This document shows, one piece after another, positions 1-10,453 of a stretch of DNA of 64,000 nucleotides. A program made the position numbers and the translations under genes. Each line of letters opens with the position of its first letter. Within the stretch, counting starts at the first letter, position 1. This stretch comes from Corinectria fuckeliana (taxonomy: Eukaryota > Ascomycota > Sordariomycetes > Hypocreales > Nectriaceae). The stretch spans positions 18,153 through 82,152 of the forward strand of contig WPDH01000282.1 of assembly GCA_019137255.1 (NCBI GenBank). The letters run 5' to 3'. A model generated the notes under the pieces. It was not told the origin of the DNA and searched no databases. It saw only the letters and a list, made by a program, of their open reading frames with translations.

Positions 1-816
1 CTTGTCAGCCCCGGGCATCGTGATGGCTTGGCGGGTTAACCGAAGAATGAGGAAAGTCAGTTGAGTTATTGGGAAGAGGCGATCGCAGAGGCAGACTTGG
101 CAAGAAAGAGGTTGTCAGTTTTGGCAAGACGATGGTAGTGTGTGGTGTGCCTGTGAAAGGAGGAAAGGGAACCGTGCAGGAAGAGAGCGTGCAAAAAAAA
201 GGTGAATGAGAAATCTTAGGACTTAGGCAGTTGAGATTAAGGTGAGAAAGAATGTGAGGGGTCGAAAACAAAAGACTTGCACCAATACCAATAGAGGAAT
301 TCGTTTGCCCACTACTAGTAAAGAGCCTGGTAAACAGAGGCCTGATTTCGAGCGTTTGCGGTTTGTCGAGGTTACTAGGAAACGGGTAAACATGGTTTTT
401 GCGGACATATGTTTATGAGAGCATTCACAGTAGCTCTCTCGAAACTTCGGGGTTTGAAACTCGACGACATCAGGGACTCTTAGAATGTTCACTCCACTTC
501 TACAAAACGTTGTAATCTTCCGTACTGAAATGTCACTTGGAGCTATTCATATGTCAAATATCGACGTTGGTATTTCCTCGGGGCATAAACTGCAGGCTAG
601 GCTGCTACTTCGCAGCAAGTAAGCTAAGCCACTTGTCATAGATCAGGCCAAGACATTTCATCTTGCTGTCCTAGTGTTCACGATGATCGCCCTTATTAAC
701 CCATCCATGTCCGCAACCACTCCTCAGTCATTTCGTAATCCTCCCTCAAAGTAAGTGACGTTACTTTCGTCCAACTCGAGGTCAGTGTCGAAAAGGAGGT
801 TGTCAGCCAATACAAC
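1..816. other. gene-free left edge, downstream of the first Myb-like gene
   Basis: No convincing coding exon is seen. Bases 1-260 are pyrimidine-rich when read on the minus strand, like the 5' leaders of the minus-strand genes further right. This hints that another minus-strand gene begins just outside the window, which is inference. The remainder is the 3' flank of the gene ending at 817. Confidence 0.4.
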
Positions 817-1433
817 TTAAGCCTCCGTCTCCATCTGCTCCTCTTCATCTTCAAGCTTAGGCCTATTCGCCACACGAGATCAGCAAGGAGTCAAAGATGG
901 TAGCGTGAAAGAAGAAACTAGAGAAGAGTAACATACTTGGGGTTCGCCTTAACGCGCTTCGCTGGGCGCTTGGGAGTGACCGACTCCTCCTCATCGGAGT
1001 CGTCCTCCTTCTTCAGCTTCATTTTGTCGTCCTCCTCATCTTCATAATCGGGAGTAGCGGATGCCTTGCTCTTCTTAGCAGGCGTGGTACGCTTTCGCGA
1101 AGCCGTAGCTTTACGAGGAGTAGAGGTGGCAGAGCCAGTTCCTCCAACGGAGGCCTGAACGTCTCCCGCTTCTCTGTTGCGGCGCAGTTTCTGGACGTGC
1201 TGGCTGGGAACAAAGTTAGCTGGTGTTCCTGATCACTATACTCTGTAACGTGAAAGAAGCAAGATGAGGATGCAGTACTTGACGGCGTCGAAGGAATAAG
1301 TGTATCCTTTCTGACGGAGCCTTTCCGTCACACTAGTAATCACGGCCTTGCTCGAGGTAGCCTCCGCGATGAATGCAAGCAGAAGGTCTCCGTGGGCTGC
1401 GGCGTCCCAACCACGACTTGGCTTCGCAGACAT
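817..1433 (-). CDS. small Myb/SANT-like nuclear protein with lysine-rich acidic tail (complete copy A)
   Basis: Spliced model: complement of 1279-1433, 937-1203 and 817-862, giving 155 residues. Exon 1 (155 nt, ends in phase 2) carries two helices of a Myb/SANT-like fold (W9, the RLRQKGY segment, FDAV). Exon 2 completes the third helix with QHVQKLRRNRE, then a basic/acidic tail containing TPRKATASRKR, TPAKKSK and LKKEDDSDEEE, ending with PKRPAKRVK, a likely nuclear localisation signal. The 46-nt last exon adds KLEDEEEQMETEA. Donors are GTACTG and GTATGT; a CTAAC branch point precedes the first acceptor. The exon layout matches the complete gene at 2918-4322, so the two look like tandem duplicates. 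Function is not known; DNA or chromatin binding is inferred from the fold and tail. A psi-K-x-E SUMO consensus (LKKE) is present. The tail exons may also serve the two first exons at 1717 and 2261. Confidence 0.75.
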
Positions 1434-1716
1434 GATGAGAGTAGAGTGTAATGAGAAGTAAAGTTGAGTGAAGAGAAAGCCTGGTGCAAGATACAAGATG
1501 TAGGCTTATGTGGTGATGTTGGGTGTGGGTGGGTGAGTGAGTGAGGGAGTGTGAGTGAGCGTGAGTGAAGGTGAGCGTGAGTGGGTGCAGGAGGAAGTGG
1601 GAGGTGGGAAGTTGGAAAAGAGTGAGGTGAATGCGAATAAACAAACAGTAGCGCGAAAGTGGGCAAACCCAAACAAACCAAAAAAAAAAGATAGAGCAAA
1701 TTAGAGGTGGCCATAC

Positions 1717-1871
1717 CGAAGTGCAGATTCAGTGAATGTGTACCCCATCGCCTTAAGGTCATCCATGACTTTGACCCAGTCTGGGGTGCTCAGCTTGAGG
1801 TGCTGAAACAAACAAATCAGGATATCCTGATGGACGTTGGCGTCCCACTTCATGGTCTGTCGGTTGGCCAT
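1717..1871 (-). CDS. extra Myb-like first exon (copy B), possible alternative first exon
   Basis: An ATG-started block of 155 nt encodes a second copy of the N-terminal Myb-like half-domain: MANRQTMKWD, then DWVKVMDDLKAMGYTF and ESALR. It ends with a GTATGG donor in phase 2. Length and phase equal exon 1 of copy A and of the gene at 2918-4322. No exon encoding the third helix (QHxQ.LRR type) lies between this donor and copy A. The only AG acceptors before copy A (near 1505 and 1481) lead into an out-of-frame read-through. Joined to the acceptor at 1203, the frame restores R-QHVQKLRR. It may therefore be an alternative first exon with its own promoter, or a truncated relic. Confidence 0.6.
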
Positions 1872-2260
1872 TGTATCGTTTGAAGAACAACGTGGTGACG
1901 TTGCGGGAAACGTGGTGGAGAGAAATCAAGGTGGATCAAAAAGATGTTGTGGTGGTTGCGCCGGGATGGGCAGAGATGAAGATGTGCAAGGGCCGAGAAA
2001 TGAGAAATGCGAGATGAAAGGGGAAAGTATTAGGGTGTGAGGCTGGTGCGAAATGGCTGTGTTGCGAAACAAGAAAACGTGAGAGGTGAATGAGAAGTGA
2101 TCGGGGAGAGCGCAAACGCCCCGGCAACCAACTGCCAGCTGCCAGCCCAGCTCGGAGCCACAACGCGGGCAACAAACACTTGCAAGTTGCACACGGAAGT
2201 CGTGAAGAAATCCCCGACAACAGAGCAGAAGCAGAAAAGAAGCGAAGATGGTCAACGTAC

Positions 2261-2436
2261 CGGATAGCGTCCCAAGTGATGCTGAACCCCCGGCTCTGGA
2301 GATGGTCGACGGTGGCTTTGCGCACCTCCTGGCTCAGACCCCCGTTGTCCTGCGCGGCCTGGAAGAAAGAGGCGCCCAGCTCCATGAGGAACTCGGGGTT
2401 GTCCCAGACAGTGTTGCCACCGGGCTTTGGAGGCAT
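2261..2436 (-). CDS. extra Myb-like first exon (copy C), possible alternative first exon
   Basis: An ATG-started block of 176 nt encodes MPPKPGGNTVWDNPEF, a helix with ASFFQAAQDNGG, and the end segment SRGFSITWDAIR. It stops at a GTACGT donor in phase 2. It is the same half-domain as copies A and B with a slightly longer loop. No matching third-helix exon follows before copy B. The phase fits the shared acceptor at 1203, restoring R-QHVQKLRR. As for copy B, the two readings are an alternative first exon feeding the 817-1203 tail (intron about 1.06 kb, long for this genome) or a copy that lost its 3' exons. Confidence 0.55.
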
Positions 2437-2917
2437 GATGAAGTAGTAGTGGTGGAGTGGTGTGTGTTGCGTAGTTGGGGTGGTGGATGATGTTGCTGAG
2501 TTGCTGAAGATGAGTGTGAGGTGTTGGGAGTTCTGTTGGACCTGGGATCTAAGTAGGGAGGAAACGAGTGACGGGGCAGCGATGGGTAAGTTGGAAGCCC
2601 CAAACGCTCAGTGAATGTCCGGTCTGTTTACCAGTGCCAAATATGTCATGTGAGATTCTCTCTACACCACTCGTATAAAAATACCAGGCTCAAGACCGTC
2701 CGTTCAACCCGCTACCTCGATACCTGAATATTTGAACTCCATACAAAGGCCCTTGTTGTTTGTACATCGGTCCAGAAGGGACCCAAAAATGCAACCCCCC
2801 CCCCAGAACCTCATAGGATATGCAACATTGGTCTCTTGCTCCGTGCGCCAACCCATTGCCAAGTTCCGACATCAACGCCCACTTGCAGCAATTGGTATTC
2901 TGTGAAATCGGTGGAAA

Positions 2918-4322
2918 CTACGCTTCTCCGTATGCGAAGCTAGAGATGGTTAGAATCCTTGGTCTCTCAATCTGAATTGAGTTGGGTACTTACTCTGAGG
3001 GAAATGTGTCTGAAACACTACTATGCGCAGCGAGAGCCAGGACAGCCTCATCATCCAGGTCTTCCTTCGCCGGTTCAGGAGAAGCAAGACGTGCTCGCTT
3101 CGGATCAGGCTCGTCGCTGTCGTCATCACCATCATCAAGATCGTCGAGCACCCGACCTAACGGCTCTACAGGGGCCTCAGGCTCGGTAACGGGTTCAGCT
3201 GACTGCTTAGTTGGCGACGGACCCTGAGCAGGCGTCGTTTCTTCCGATATGGATCGAGGTTGTTGCTGTTGCGGTTTCTGTTGCTGCTGCTGTTCAGAGT
3301 CCCGAGATTGTTGATTTTGTTGGCTCTGTTGAAGAGGATGAAGTTGGGGAGTGCTCCGTGGCAGCTCGGGACCGGGAGGAGGGCTTGGGAAAATAACAGG
3401 AGGGCCTGGTACCGGATGGGCTACCGGCTCACCAGTCATGGCGTCGGAGGCTGCATGAGGTGCGAGAGGAGCACTAGGCGGAACAGCGAGATTCGGGGGG
3501 GCACTAGGGAAATGTGCACCAGGGGCATGCGCACTGGTGACATGTGCGCCAGGAACATCCGTGCCTGGAACATCCGTGCCAGGAATATGCGCGCCAGGAA
3601 CATGCGCACCAGGGACATGTGCGCCGGGAACATATGCGCCGGGGATATGCGCGCCGGGATGGTTTGGATCAGGCATACCGGGATCAATATCACTGGTAAT
3701 GAGCCCGCCCTCGACTGGAGCGGGAGGTTGCTTCCTAGGCCGGCCTCGTCCAGGGCCAGGACGACGCGTGATGGGGTTCATGGTTGGGTCATTCCTCCTT
3801 GAAATCTCGTTGGCGACGCCGTTGATCTCGGCCTTGTTCTGAGCCCGGCGGAGGCCTTGGAAGTGTTGACTGGTCGCGTGTTAGTGACATCCCCAGTACA
3901 AAGTACAATCAAGAAACGGCCGATGAGTAGACAGAATGATGGAAGGATTTGTGAGTTGGGCTTGGCGTCGTGCCTGGGGGATATCGGTATGATGTCATGG
4001 TGAGAGTGAAGATTGGCTCTTCCAACAAGCTTTGCATGTGCCAACGAGACCGTTACGTGTCTCGCCAGCTTGGAATTGAGGTACACCATCCATAGGAGAA
4101 CGAAAGGCCGTACGTGCAATCAGGAGAAACAACAAGATGGAACTAAGAGACGGCATTGTCAACTTACCGGCATCCTTCATTAGTGAATCCGTATCCCAAG
4201 GTCCTCATGTGATTGCCGATGGTAGTCCATTCCGAGCCGCTGATGATACCGATGTTTTTCACCGACAGTATGGTAAAGAACAGATCCTTGTCTGCCCTAT
4301 CATTCCAATTCTTGCTGTTCAT
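2918..4322 (-). CDS. Myb/SANT-like protein with AT-hook and PGAHV repeats (copy D)
   Basis: Spliced model: complement of 4168-4322, 2994-3869 and 2918-2939, giving 350 residues. Exon 1 is 155 nt, phase 2, and encodes MNSKNWNDRADKDLFF, SEWTTIGNHMRTLGYGF and the residues NEGCR. A 300-nt intron with GTAAGT and CTAAC leads to exon 2, which completes the third helix as QHFQGLRRAQNK. Next come a GRGRPRK AT-hook-like core, about ten PG(A/T)(H/Y/D)(V/I) pentapeptides, a Pro/Gln-rich stretch and the acidic block DDLDDGDDDSDEPDPKRAR. The third exon of 22 nt ends the protein in FAYGEA. The AT hook and nuclear-localisation-like PKRAR point to a nuclear DNA-binding role, which is inferred. It is the most upstream gene of the minus-strand arm and the closest structural match to copy A. 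Confidence 0.72.
3495..3662 (-). repeat. 15-bp tandem repeat coding PGAHV-type pentapeptides
   Basis: About ten degenerate 15-bp units lie in tandem inside exon 2 of copy D, coding HPGAHI, PGAYV, PGAHV, PGTDV and similar pentapeptides. Every unit keeps the frame. Third-position differences among units suggest protein-level retention, not a fresh expansion. Confidence 0.8.
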
Positions 4323-7189
4323 GACGATGGACGCTGGTGGGGGGGGCGGCTGAGAGGAGTGTACAAGACCCGAGGCGGGACGAGGTTAGAAGCTGTTAAG
4401 TCGACGGCTGGATCAATGGGAAAATTGGTAGTGAGAAATTGTTAAGGGAGCCGCTGAAGAGGGAGGTTGGGGACGTTGAGGCGGGGGGTGGTCTGAGCGC
4501 GTGCTTGGCCTTGGAGGATTCGGGGCACGGAAAAAGTGCCGGTCCGGTGGTTTGGTTCACCATTTGCCTGGGAGAGAGGGCAGGATCCAGCGGTCTCAAT
4601 CTAGAAGACGAGAATGCAGAGCCGACTGGAAATGATATTTTCCTAGCACTCAAAGGTGAGGTTTCCAGTCCTTCCCGCCTCGTCAACGTGGTCTGTCCTG
4701 TTCGGATCCCCCAGCGTTGAGCAGATGTGTTGACTTAGCCGAGGATAGGCCGTGGATTAGCCGGGAGAACCAGGCCGTGGCACGACGGTACACTCGTCAG
4801 CGGAGCATCATCAAGCCGCCGTCAGCAAGGGGGCGCCAGGGCAAAGAGAAAACCGGGGCGGCGCACCGGGTGAGCAAAGGTCCGCAGGGAGGGAGGCGAA
4901 AGCAATTTACAGGACTCACGTGCTTTCGCGGAAACTTGGCGGAGACCAGGCAGCACAGTGTCCCACCAAGCTTCGCGCCCGTCGCGTCTCCCGCCCACTT
5001 CATCCCATCCCCTCCACGACGGCCTCATGGCCTGGGGCGCGGGCGGCGACCATGGATGCGCCCACGATGCATCCCAATGCTTGTGTCGGGCTGCCTTGCC
5101 TAGACGGCGAATTTTCCTGGCTCTCGGGGCAGGTCTGGCGGTTGAATTGCTGCTCGTCGCTCGAGGCCATCACCGCCTCCATGGTCCGGACAGCAGCCCA
5201 TCCGACATGCTTCAGAGCCACCCCTCAGCTGAGAGTCAGAAGCAAACCTCGGCGGATCGGCTGCATGGCGCAATCTCTTCCATTCTTGAGACGAAGTTAG
5301 CGTCGAGGCGTACCACCAGGTCCTTGCACTCGTCTCGTTGCCTCTTGTCTCGTTGCGATTGAGGCAGACGTGGTTGTGATCCCATCACCGGGCTTGCATT
5401 TGCATTGTCCGACATGCACATGGTTCGTTTCCCACACCCCTCAGGACAAGTCCCGTTGGCCTGCGTTGCAGCTCAAGCTCGATCGGAGCAGTTTGAATTA
5501 GCTGGGCCAATTGGTGGTTGTCGGGGCTGGAGAGATGAAGCCACGAGGCAAGGTGCGGCATATCGCATATCGCATATCGCCTTGGCTCTCGACCATGACC
5601 ACCGCACACACCCATCCATCCTTCTAGCTGCCCTTTTGGAGTGTTCAATACCCGGCCGTCCGTGTAGCTAATTCGTCGGTGACCCGCGAATGAGTCACAC
5701 TGGGTTTCAGTCCATTCCAAGGCTTACCATCCCTGTCCAGGCCGACCTTAGCTCCGCGATGCCAATGCTCCGCCAGAAATCTTTGTTTGCCAGCATCGCA
5801 TCGTCGACGCAATTGAGCGACGTGTGCGCTCGGGGCGCTCGGGGCGCTTTGGCGGGGCTTCGGCAAATGTCGTGAAGACAGCGTCTGAGTCTGGGATGGC
5901 TTCATTCCATGAAAGGTCTCTTATTGAGATGATTGAGTTTGGTCATGTCTCAATGGCTCGACATGTCACGCTCGTCGAGACCTTTGATCACCTTGGGTGC
6001 AGCTCGCCGCTGTGGTGTGGTGGTTGCGGATGCGGCACCTGTGGCCCATGGTCTTAGCGAGCGGCAGGGGGAAGGGTTAGTGGAGGTTAGTGGAGGCTAG
6101 TGGGCCCATGAGCCGCTGGACCCCCGTGGGTGGTGGATTTAGCGGGCTTGTTAGCGGCGGGGGCACAACCACTGTACGCGGTGCTCGCGCCCGCCGCAGC
6201 CCCTCGTCGCGCCCCGTTTTCCGTCATTGGGAGGGATCTCCCCAAAGCCAACAAAAAAAAAGTCGGTAGCACCAGGCAACCACAGGCATCATCGCCATCC
6301 ACCTCAGACACTTGGCCGGCTGGCGATGCCAGATGGGGAGCTCCAGCTGGGGGCCTAGTAGATTAGGCCCTGCAGAAAGTGCTACAGTACGTACTGTTAT
6401 GTACGCTGTGTCTAACGTGCTCAGCAGTCCGCAGTCCGCACTGTCTCCCTCGAGTCCCGTTCGTCCCCCGCAATGGAAGGCCTGGCGGCGGATGCGTGTG
6501 ATGCGCTATGGTCCGTCCATGGCGGCAGCAGGAGACATGCTGCTCACATATAATGCACGTTGGCCCCCTTTGGGCCTCAGTGCTTTTCCTCCGTAGCTCG
6601 TCCGTCTCTCCTATTTCCTTCCTCGTATCGCTCTCGCTCTCGAGACCTTTCTGAATCACACACCCACCTCGTCCTCCCGCCTATATATTCCCCCGGCGTG
6701 CTCCCGTTGGGCTTCTGCAACCAAGAAACTTGCCGTCCGCCTCGTTCTTTTCCTGGTTGCTCTTCTTCTATCTCCCTACTACCTAGGTAGCCAACGACAA
6801 GCTCGGATCCCTCCCGCCACTCAGCTCCCTCCTAGTCAATCCATTCAACCCTTCCATCTTCCATCCATCCATCCATCCAACCCATCTCGGCTGATCCACA
6901 CCAAACCGACCTTCAACATTGTTCCAGCCCTGGATTCACGCTGATTCACACCATTCATCAAACCTTGCTCCACCGTCTCGGGCCGCTATTTCCATCTCAC
7001 CCCCTCCGCTGAGGCATCCTCAGTTGCCTAGGGCTTCATGCAGTGACTCCGAGTCCCCGCCATATATAACTCGCCTCCTCTCCTCTTCTGCCTACTCCGC
7101 CAGCCTTGCGTCGTTCTACACATCATCCTCTTCCCGCCCTTCACTTCCATCTCCATCTCCGTCAACTCAACTCCTCGTCAGCCATCGCC
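4323..7189. promoter_or_regulatory. 2.9-kb gene-free divergent region between the two arms of the Myb-like cluster
   Basis: No coding exon was recognised on either strand; the open frames are short and lack consistent codon usage. The right third is pyrimidine-rich on the plus strand, with TATA-like words near 6550, 6683 and 7062 and a CCATC run near 6860. This suits a long promoter and leader for the gene at 7190. The left third should hold the promoter of the minus-strand gene starting at 4322. Confidence 0.5.
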
Positions 7190-7990
7190 ATGACTCCCAA
7201 CAGCGAGAACGCCATGGCTCGGTTCCTTCTCGCCATCTTGAACCAGAAGAACCTCAAAGACGTAAGTTCTTGCACTGGTTACCTTCACTGTACATTATTC
7301 TCACTCCTCTAGATCGACTGGAACCTAGTCGCTTCGGATCCTGTTCTCATGCAACCCATCACCAATGGCCACGCCGCGAGAATGCGGTTTGCCAGGTTCC
7401 GCTCTACCGTCAACGGACACGAACCGCAGAAGAGGACTCGCACCGCCGACAACAAGTCTCGAGTCACCAAATCTAAGAAGCCTTCGCAAACTAAGAAGGA
7501 CAGTCTCGTCAAGTCGGAGTCGGGCGTCGGCCTCTCTTCCTATGCTCAAGTGCGTCAGGGTTCTTCCCTCGAGATCAAGCAGGAGCATAACCAACATGCT
7601 TATCTTGCACAGTTCTCTCCCGCTTCGACCACTTCTCCTTACCTCACCGATAACCGAGACGACATTAACCCTCGCTTTCTCACGCCCTGCAGCGACGACG
7701 TGGGCCACCCTCTGTCCGTGAACTCTGCTTCTCTCGAGGATGTCCGACTTCGGAACGGGTTTGGTCCCTCGATGGACTGCAACCCAGACTTGATGCATCA
7801 CGCTGGCCATGATCTCATCGGCCTGGCTCAGTCCCCTTATCATACGTTTGACGCTGCCTATGACCTGAGCAGCTACAAGACCGCAGGCGATGCGCAGAGC
7901 CCGGCTGCTCTGGACTTGACCGGCGCCCAGTCTCACGCAGACTTCAGCCCAGAGTGGGCCGACAACTTCCACGACCACCACCCATTTTGA
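7190..7990 (+). CDS. Myb-like DNA-binding-domain protein
   Basis: Exons 7190-7261 and 7313-7990, giving 249 residues; the intron has GTAAGT and TAG and is phase 0. The N-terminal domain reads SENAMARFLLAILNQ, then IDWNLVAS and ITNGHAARMRFARFR, a pattern known from many small fungal Myb-like proteins. A basic patch follows (PQKRTRTADNKSR, KSKKPSQTKK). The longer C-terminal half is Ser/Asp/His-rich and probably disordered. Two SUMO-consensus sites are visible (VKSE, IKQE). The ATG at 7190 sits after a CT-rich leader and directly before the domain; the next in-frame ATG would clip helix 1. A nuclear, possibly transcriptional role is inferred from the domain only. Confidence 0.8.
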
Positions 7991-9937
7991 TACCCGAAAA
8001 CAGAAGCAACGCATAGAGGACGGATAATGTACAAAACTGGAGATGTGTTTAGAACGCTTTGCTGTTATGACTTAATGATTGGTTTTGAAATGGGTTTCGC
8101 TTGGGTTTCGCTCTGTCCTGGTCGGGTTTGTTTTTGTCTTTGATCTTGTTGACGATGACTCTGTCTTGTCTATTTTGGGAGAGCTCAAACATGGATGTCT
8201 CTTTGGTTCTGAACGGACGCAGTGGGCACTGCATAATGTACACTACCTAGGTTGTCTTAATGTCAGAATCTCATCTTCTTGCCGCGGTGACCGGTCTAAT
8301 GCGTCGCTGTTATGTGGATGGGATGCAAGCGTCCATCCCACTGTCATCATGCGGAGTTCTCGCTACGTGAATAGCAACTGATGGTACTCAGACGACTACC
8401 AACCAATATCTGCCTTCCATCTGATTCCGAAGAAGCATGTTCACATGTACATAACCGGAAACAGCCATGCCGTTCTAGACGTTTATAACTCTCTCATGTA
8501 TCTGGCTGCATCAAAACGGAGACTTGGTCTACCTGTACCCAGAGTGCCATATTGTACCACTATCCTCGCACTTCCTCCGTTATTTAGTCGCATCTAATAT
8601 CGACAGGGGAAGCTAAATTTATTGTTGGTTTGTATATATTAAGCATCATATGTTAATTGTCATTCCGTGTCAGCGAACAAATCGTTTGTCTATAGACAAA
8701 GTTCTTGGCCACTGCCACCCCAGCCACAATCGCGATGATGGACACAAGCATCGGTTACCGAGTATGGACCAGGTTGCTCTTCATGTGCTAACTTCACCCT
8801 TAGGGACATCGCGATAAGGAACCTTTCCTAAGTATTCGCTCGGTAGACCTTGATATTTGTGTCAACGACCGAGGAGCCACTTAGTCAGCCATTGTCAGAA
8901 CCCTTCGTTGCCGTGCTGACGAAGTGAGTACCACCGGTGAGAGAGTACCGGGTTTTTCATACATAGTAAGGATCCCCTAGAACTTAAAAGCCATTAAATG
9001 AACAGTGACAGCATCACATTGATCCTTTCCAATAAGAACTAAGCAATAACATCGAAGTCCCTAGTAGTTAAAAGGTAGGGCGACTTGTTCAATACTGCAT
9101 TGTTACTTTCAGCTAGTCCTAATTGGAGATGAACGAAAAGGGATGTTCAATAGAAGCAAAGGCGTATAAGATTTGTAATTAGTTTGTACTGCCAGGTAGG
9201 GAGTGCAAAAATCGTAGAGATGATCAGCCATTCGCCCATAACTAAGGAACCTTGCAAACGTACTACGAAGTGCTTAAGCAAATTACCAACTTACGAGTAA
9301 CTGTCAGAGAGCAGAGCGTTCCAACCCGTAAGAGCACCCTTGTCCCTTTCCAAGTGCAGCAGATAAGAGGACTCGTCTGAAGCCCACGAGGGCAGGCAAG
9401 CGGCGTAAACATCAGTAAATGAATTAGATTCCCAGGCACATTGGCATGTGCCAGCTACGAGTACCTGAATGATCACTTGTGTTGTTTCATTGTTCTTGTC
9501 TTGTTCTCATTCGGGGGAAGGCCGTCTCTACAAACATTCACCAACCGCCTATTGGCTCTGTGCAAACGCTCGAAAACGCGGCGTTTGCAACAGTCAGGCA
9601 CCCGCAACGCGCCAACCAAGTAGGAACCGAGTGTCTACAGCCCACGAGAACAGCACCCATTAATCCGGGTTTATGGGACCCTCCGTGTTCTAATCTGCTC
9701 GTGCCTAACATTAAAAACCCAGAGTTTCTGGTTTCGAGCTGCACCAAACTTCTCTCCGCTTTCATCTTTCACCACACATCGCACGACACACTTGCACCCG
9801 CCGAGGCCACCATCAAACACTAAAACCTCGAGTCATCGCAACCCCCTTTACCAAACGGTTCGCTTTCTTTCTCATCTTGCATCTTGAAGCCAGCTCGTTG
9901 ACCTCTTCTACAACCAGCACCTTCGACATCCAGCATC
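7991..9937. other. 1.9-kb intergenic region
   Basis: No gene was recognised. Short open frames lack codon bias or domain similarity. The end (about 9700-9937) is CT-rich and fits the leader of the next gene. Nothing resembling a tRNA or 5S gene was confirmed. Confidence 0.45.
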
Positions 9938-10453
9938 ATGTCCGACACTAAGAAGGAGCCTACCGCCGCCGAGGCCATGCTGTTCTTCAGCATCGTCAAG
10001 AATACGAAGAACAAGGCGGACGTCGACTGGGACACCGTCGCTGCAGAGCAGGGCTTCAAGAATGCCGAAGTCGCCAAGGTACGTCTGTTCACCATCGTCA
10101 ACACAATCCCGCCTCCTTTTACCACCAACCACCTGCTAACAGCTCGGCTTCGTCTCCAGGTCCGATTCGGTCAGGTCAAGCGCAAGCTCGGAATCTCCAG
10201 CGACACATCCGCGCCGGCTCGCACTCCCACCAAGAAGGGCGGCTCCTCGTCGGTGCTGACCACGCCATCCAAGGTGGTCAAGACACCTCGGGCCAGGGCC
10301 AAGGGCCGCGCCAAAGTCAAGAAGGAGGAAGCCCGCGACTCGGACGAAGACAACGAGAAGTCTTCGATCAAGGCGGAGCAGGACGAGAGCGACGGAGACA
10401 CTGTGAGCGACCAGCTTCGCGCCGAGATGGACGTCAAGTCGGACCCCTTTTAA
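9938..10453 (+). CDS. small Myb-like protein with SUMO-motif tail
   Basis: Exons 9938-10078 and 10160-10453, giving 144 residues. The intron (GTACGT, CTAAC, CAG) is 81 nt and free of stops, so the unspliced frame is also open. The spliced form gives the continuous domain EAMLFFSIVKN, DWDTVAAEQGF, AEVAKVRFGQVKRKLG, which lines up with the neighbours at 7190 and 11352. The tail has ARTPTKKGG, RAKGRAKVKKEE and an acidic end. SUMO-consensus motifs VKKE and IKAE are present. Retention of the intron would insert 27 residues into the putative recognition helix. Nuclear DNA binding is inferred, not shown. Confidence 0.8.
   Translation: MSDTKKEPTAAEAMLFFSIVKNTKNKADVDWDTVAAEQGFKNAEVAKVRLFTIVNTIPPPFTTNHLLTARLRLQVRFGQVKRKLGISSDTSAPARTPTKKGGSSSVLTTPSKVVKTPRARAKGRAKVKKEEARDSDEDNEKSSIKAEQDESDGDTVSDQLRAEMDVKSDPF

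Noticed and set aside
4958..5720. Several overlapping open frames of 60-130 codons in the 4.3-7.2 kb region
   Set aside because: Both strands are equally open because of composition; no consistent splice sites or family similarity.
8870..8985. Possible 5S rRNA gene suggested by a GAGAGTACCGGGTTTTT end
   Set aside because: The internal control region and conserved 5' half of fungal 5S rRNA are absent.
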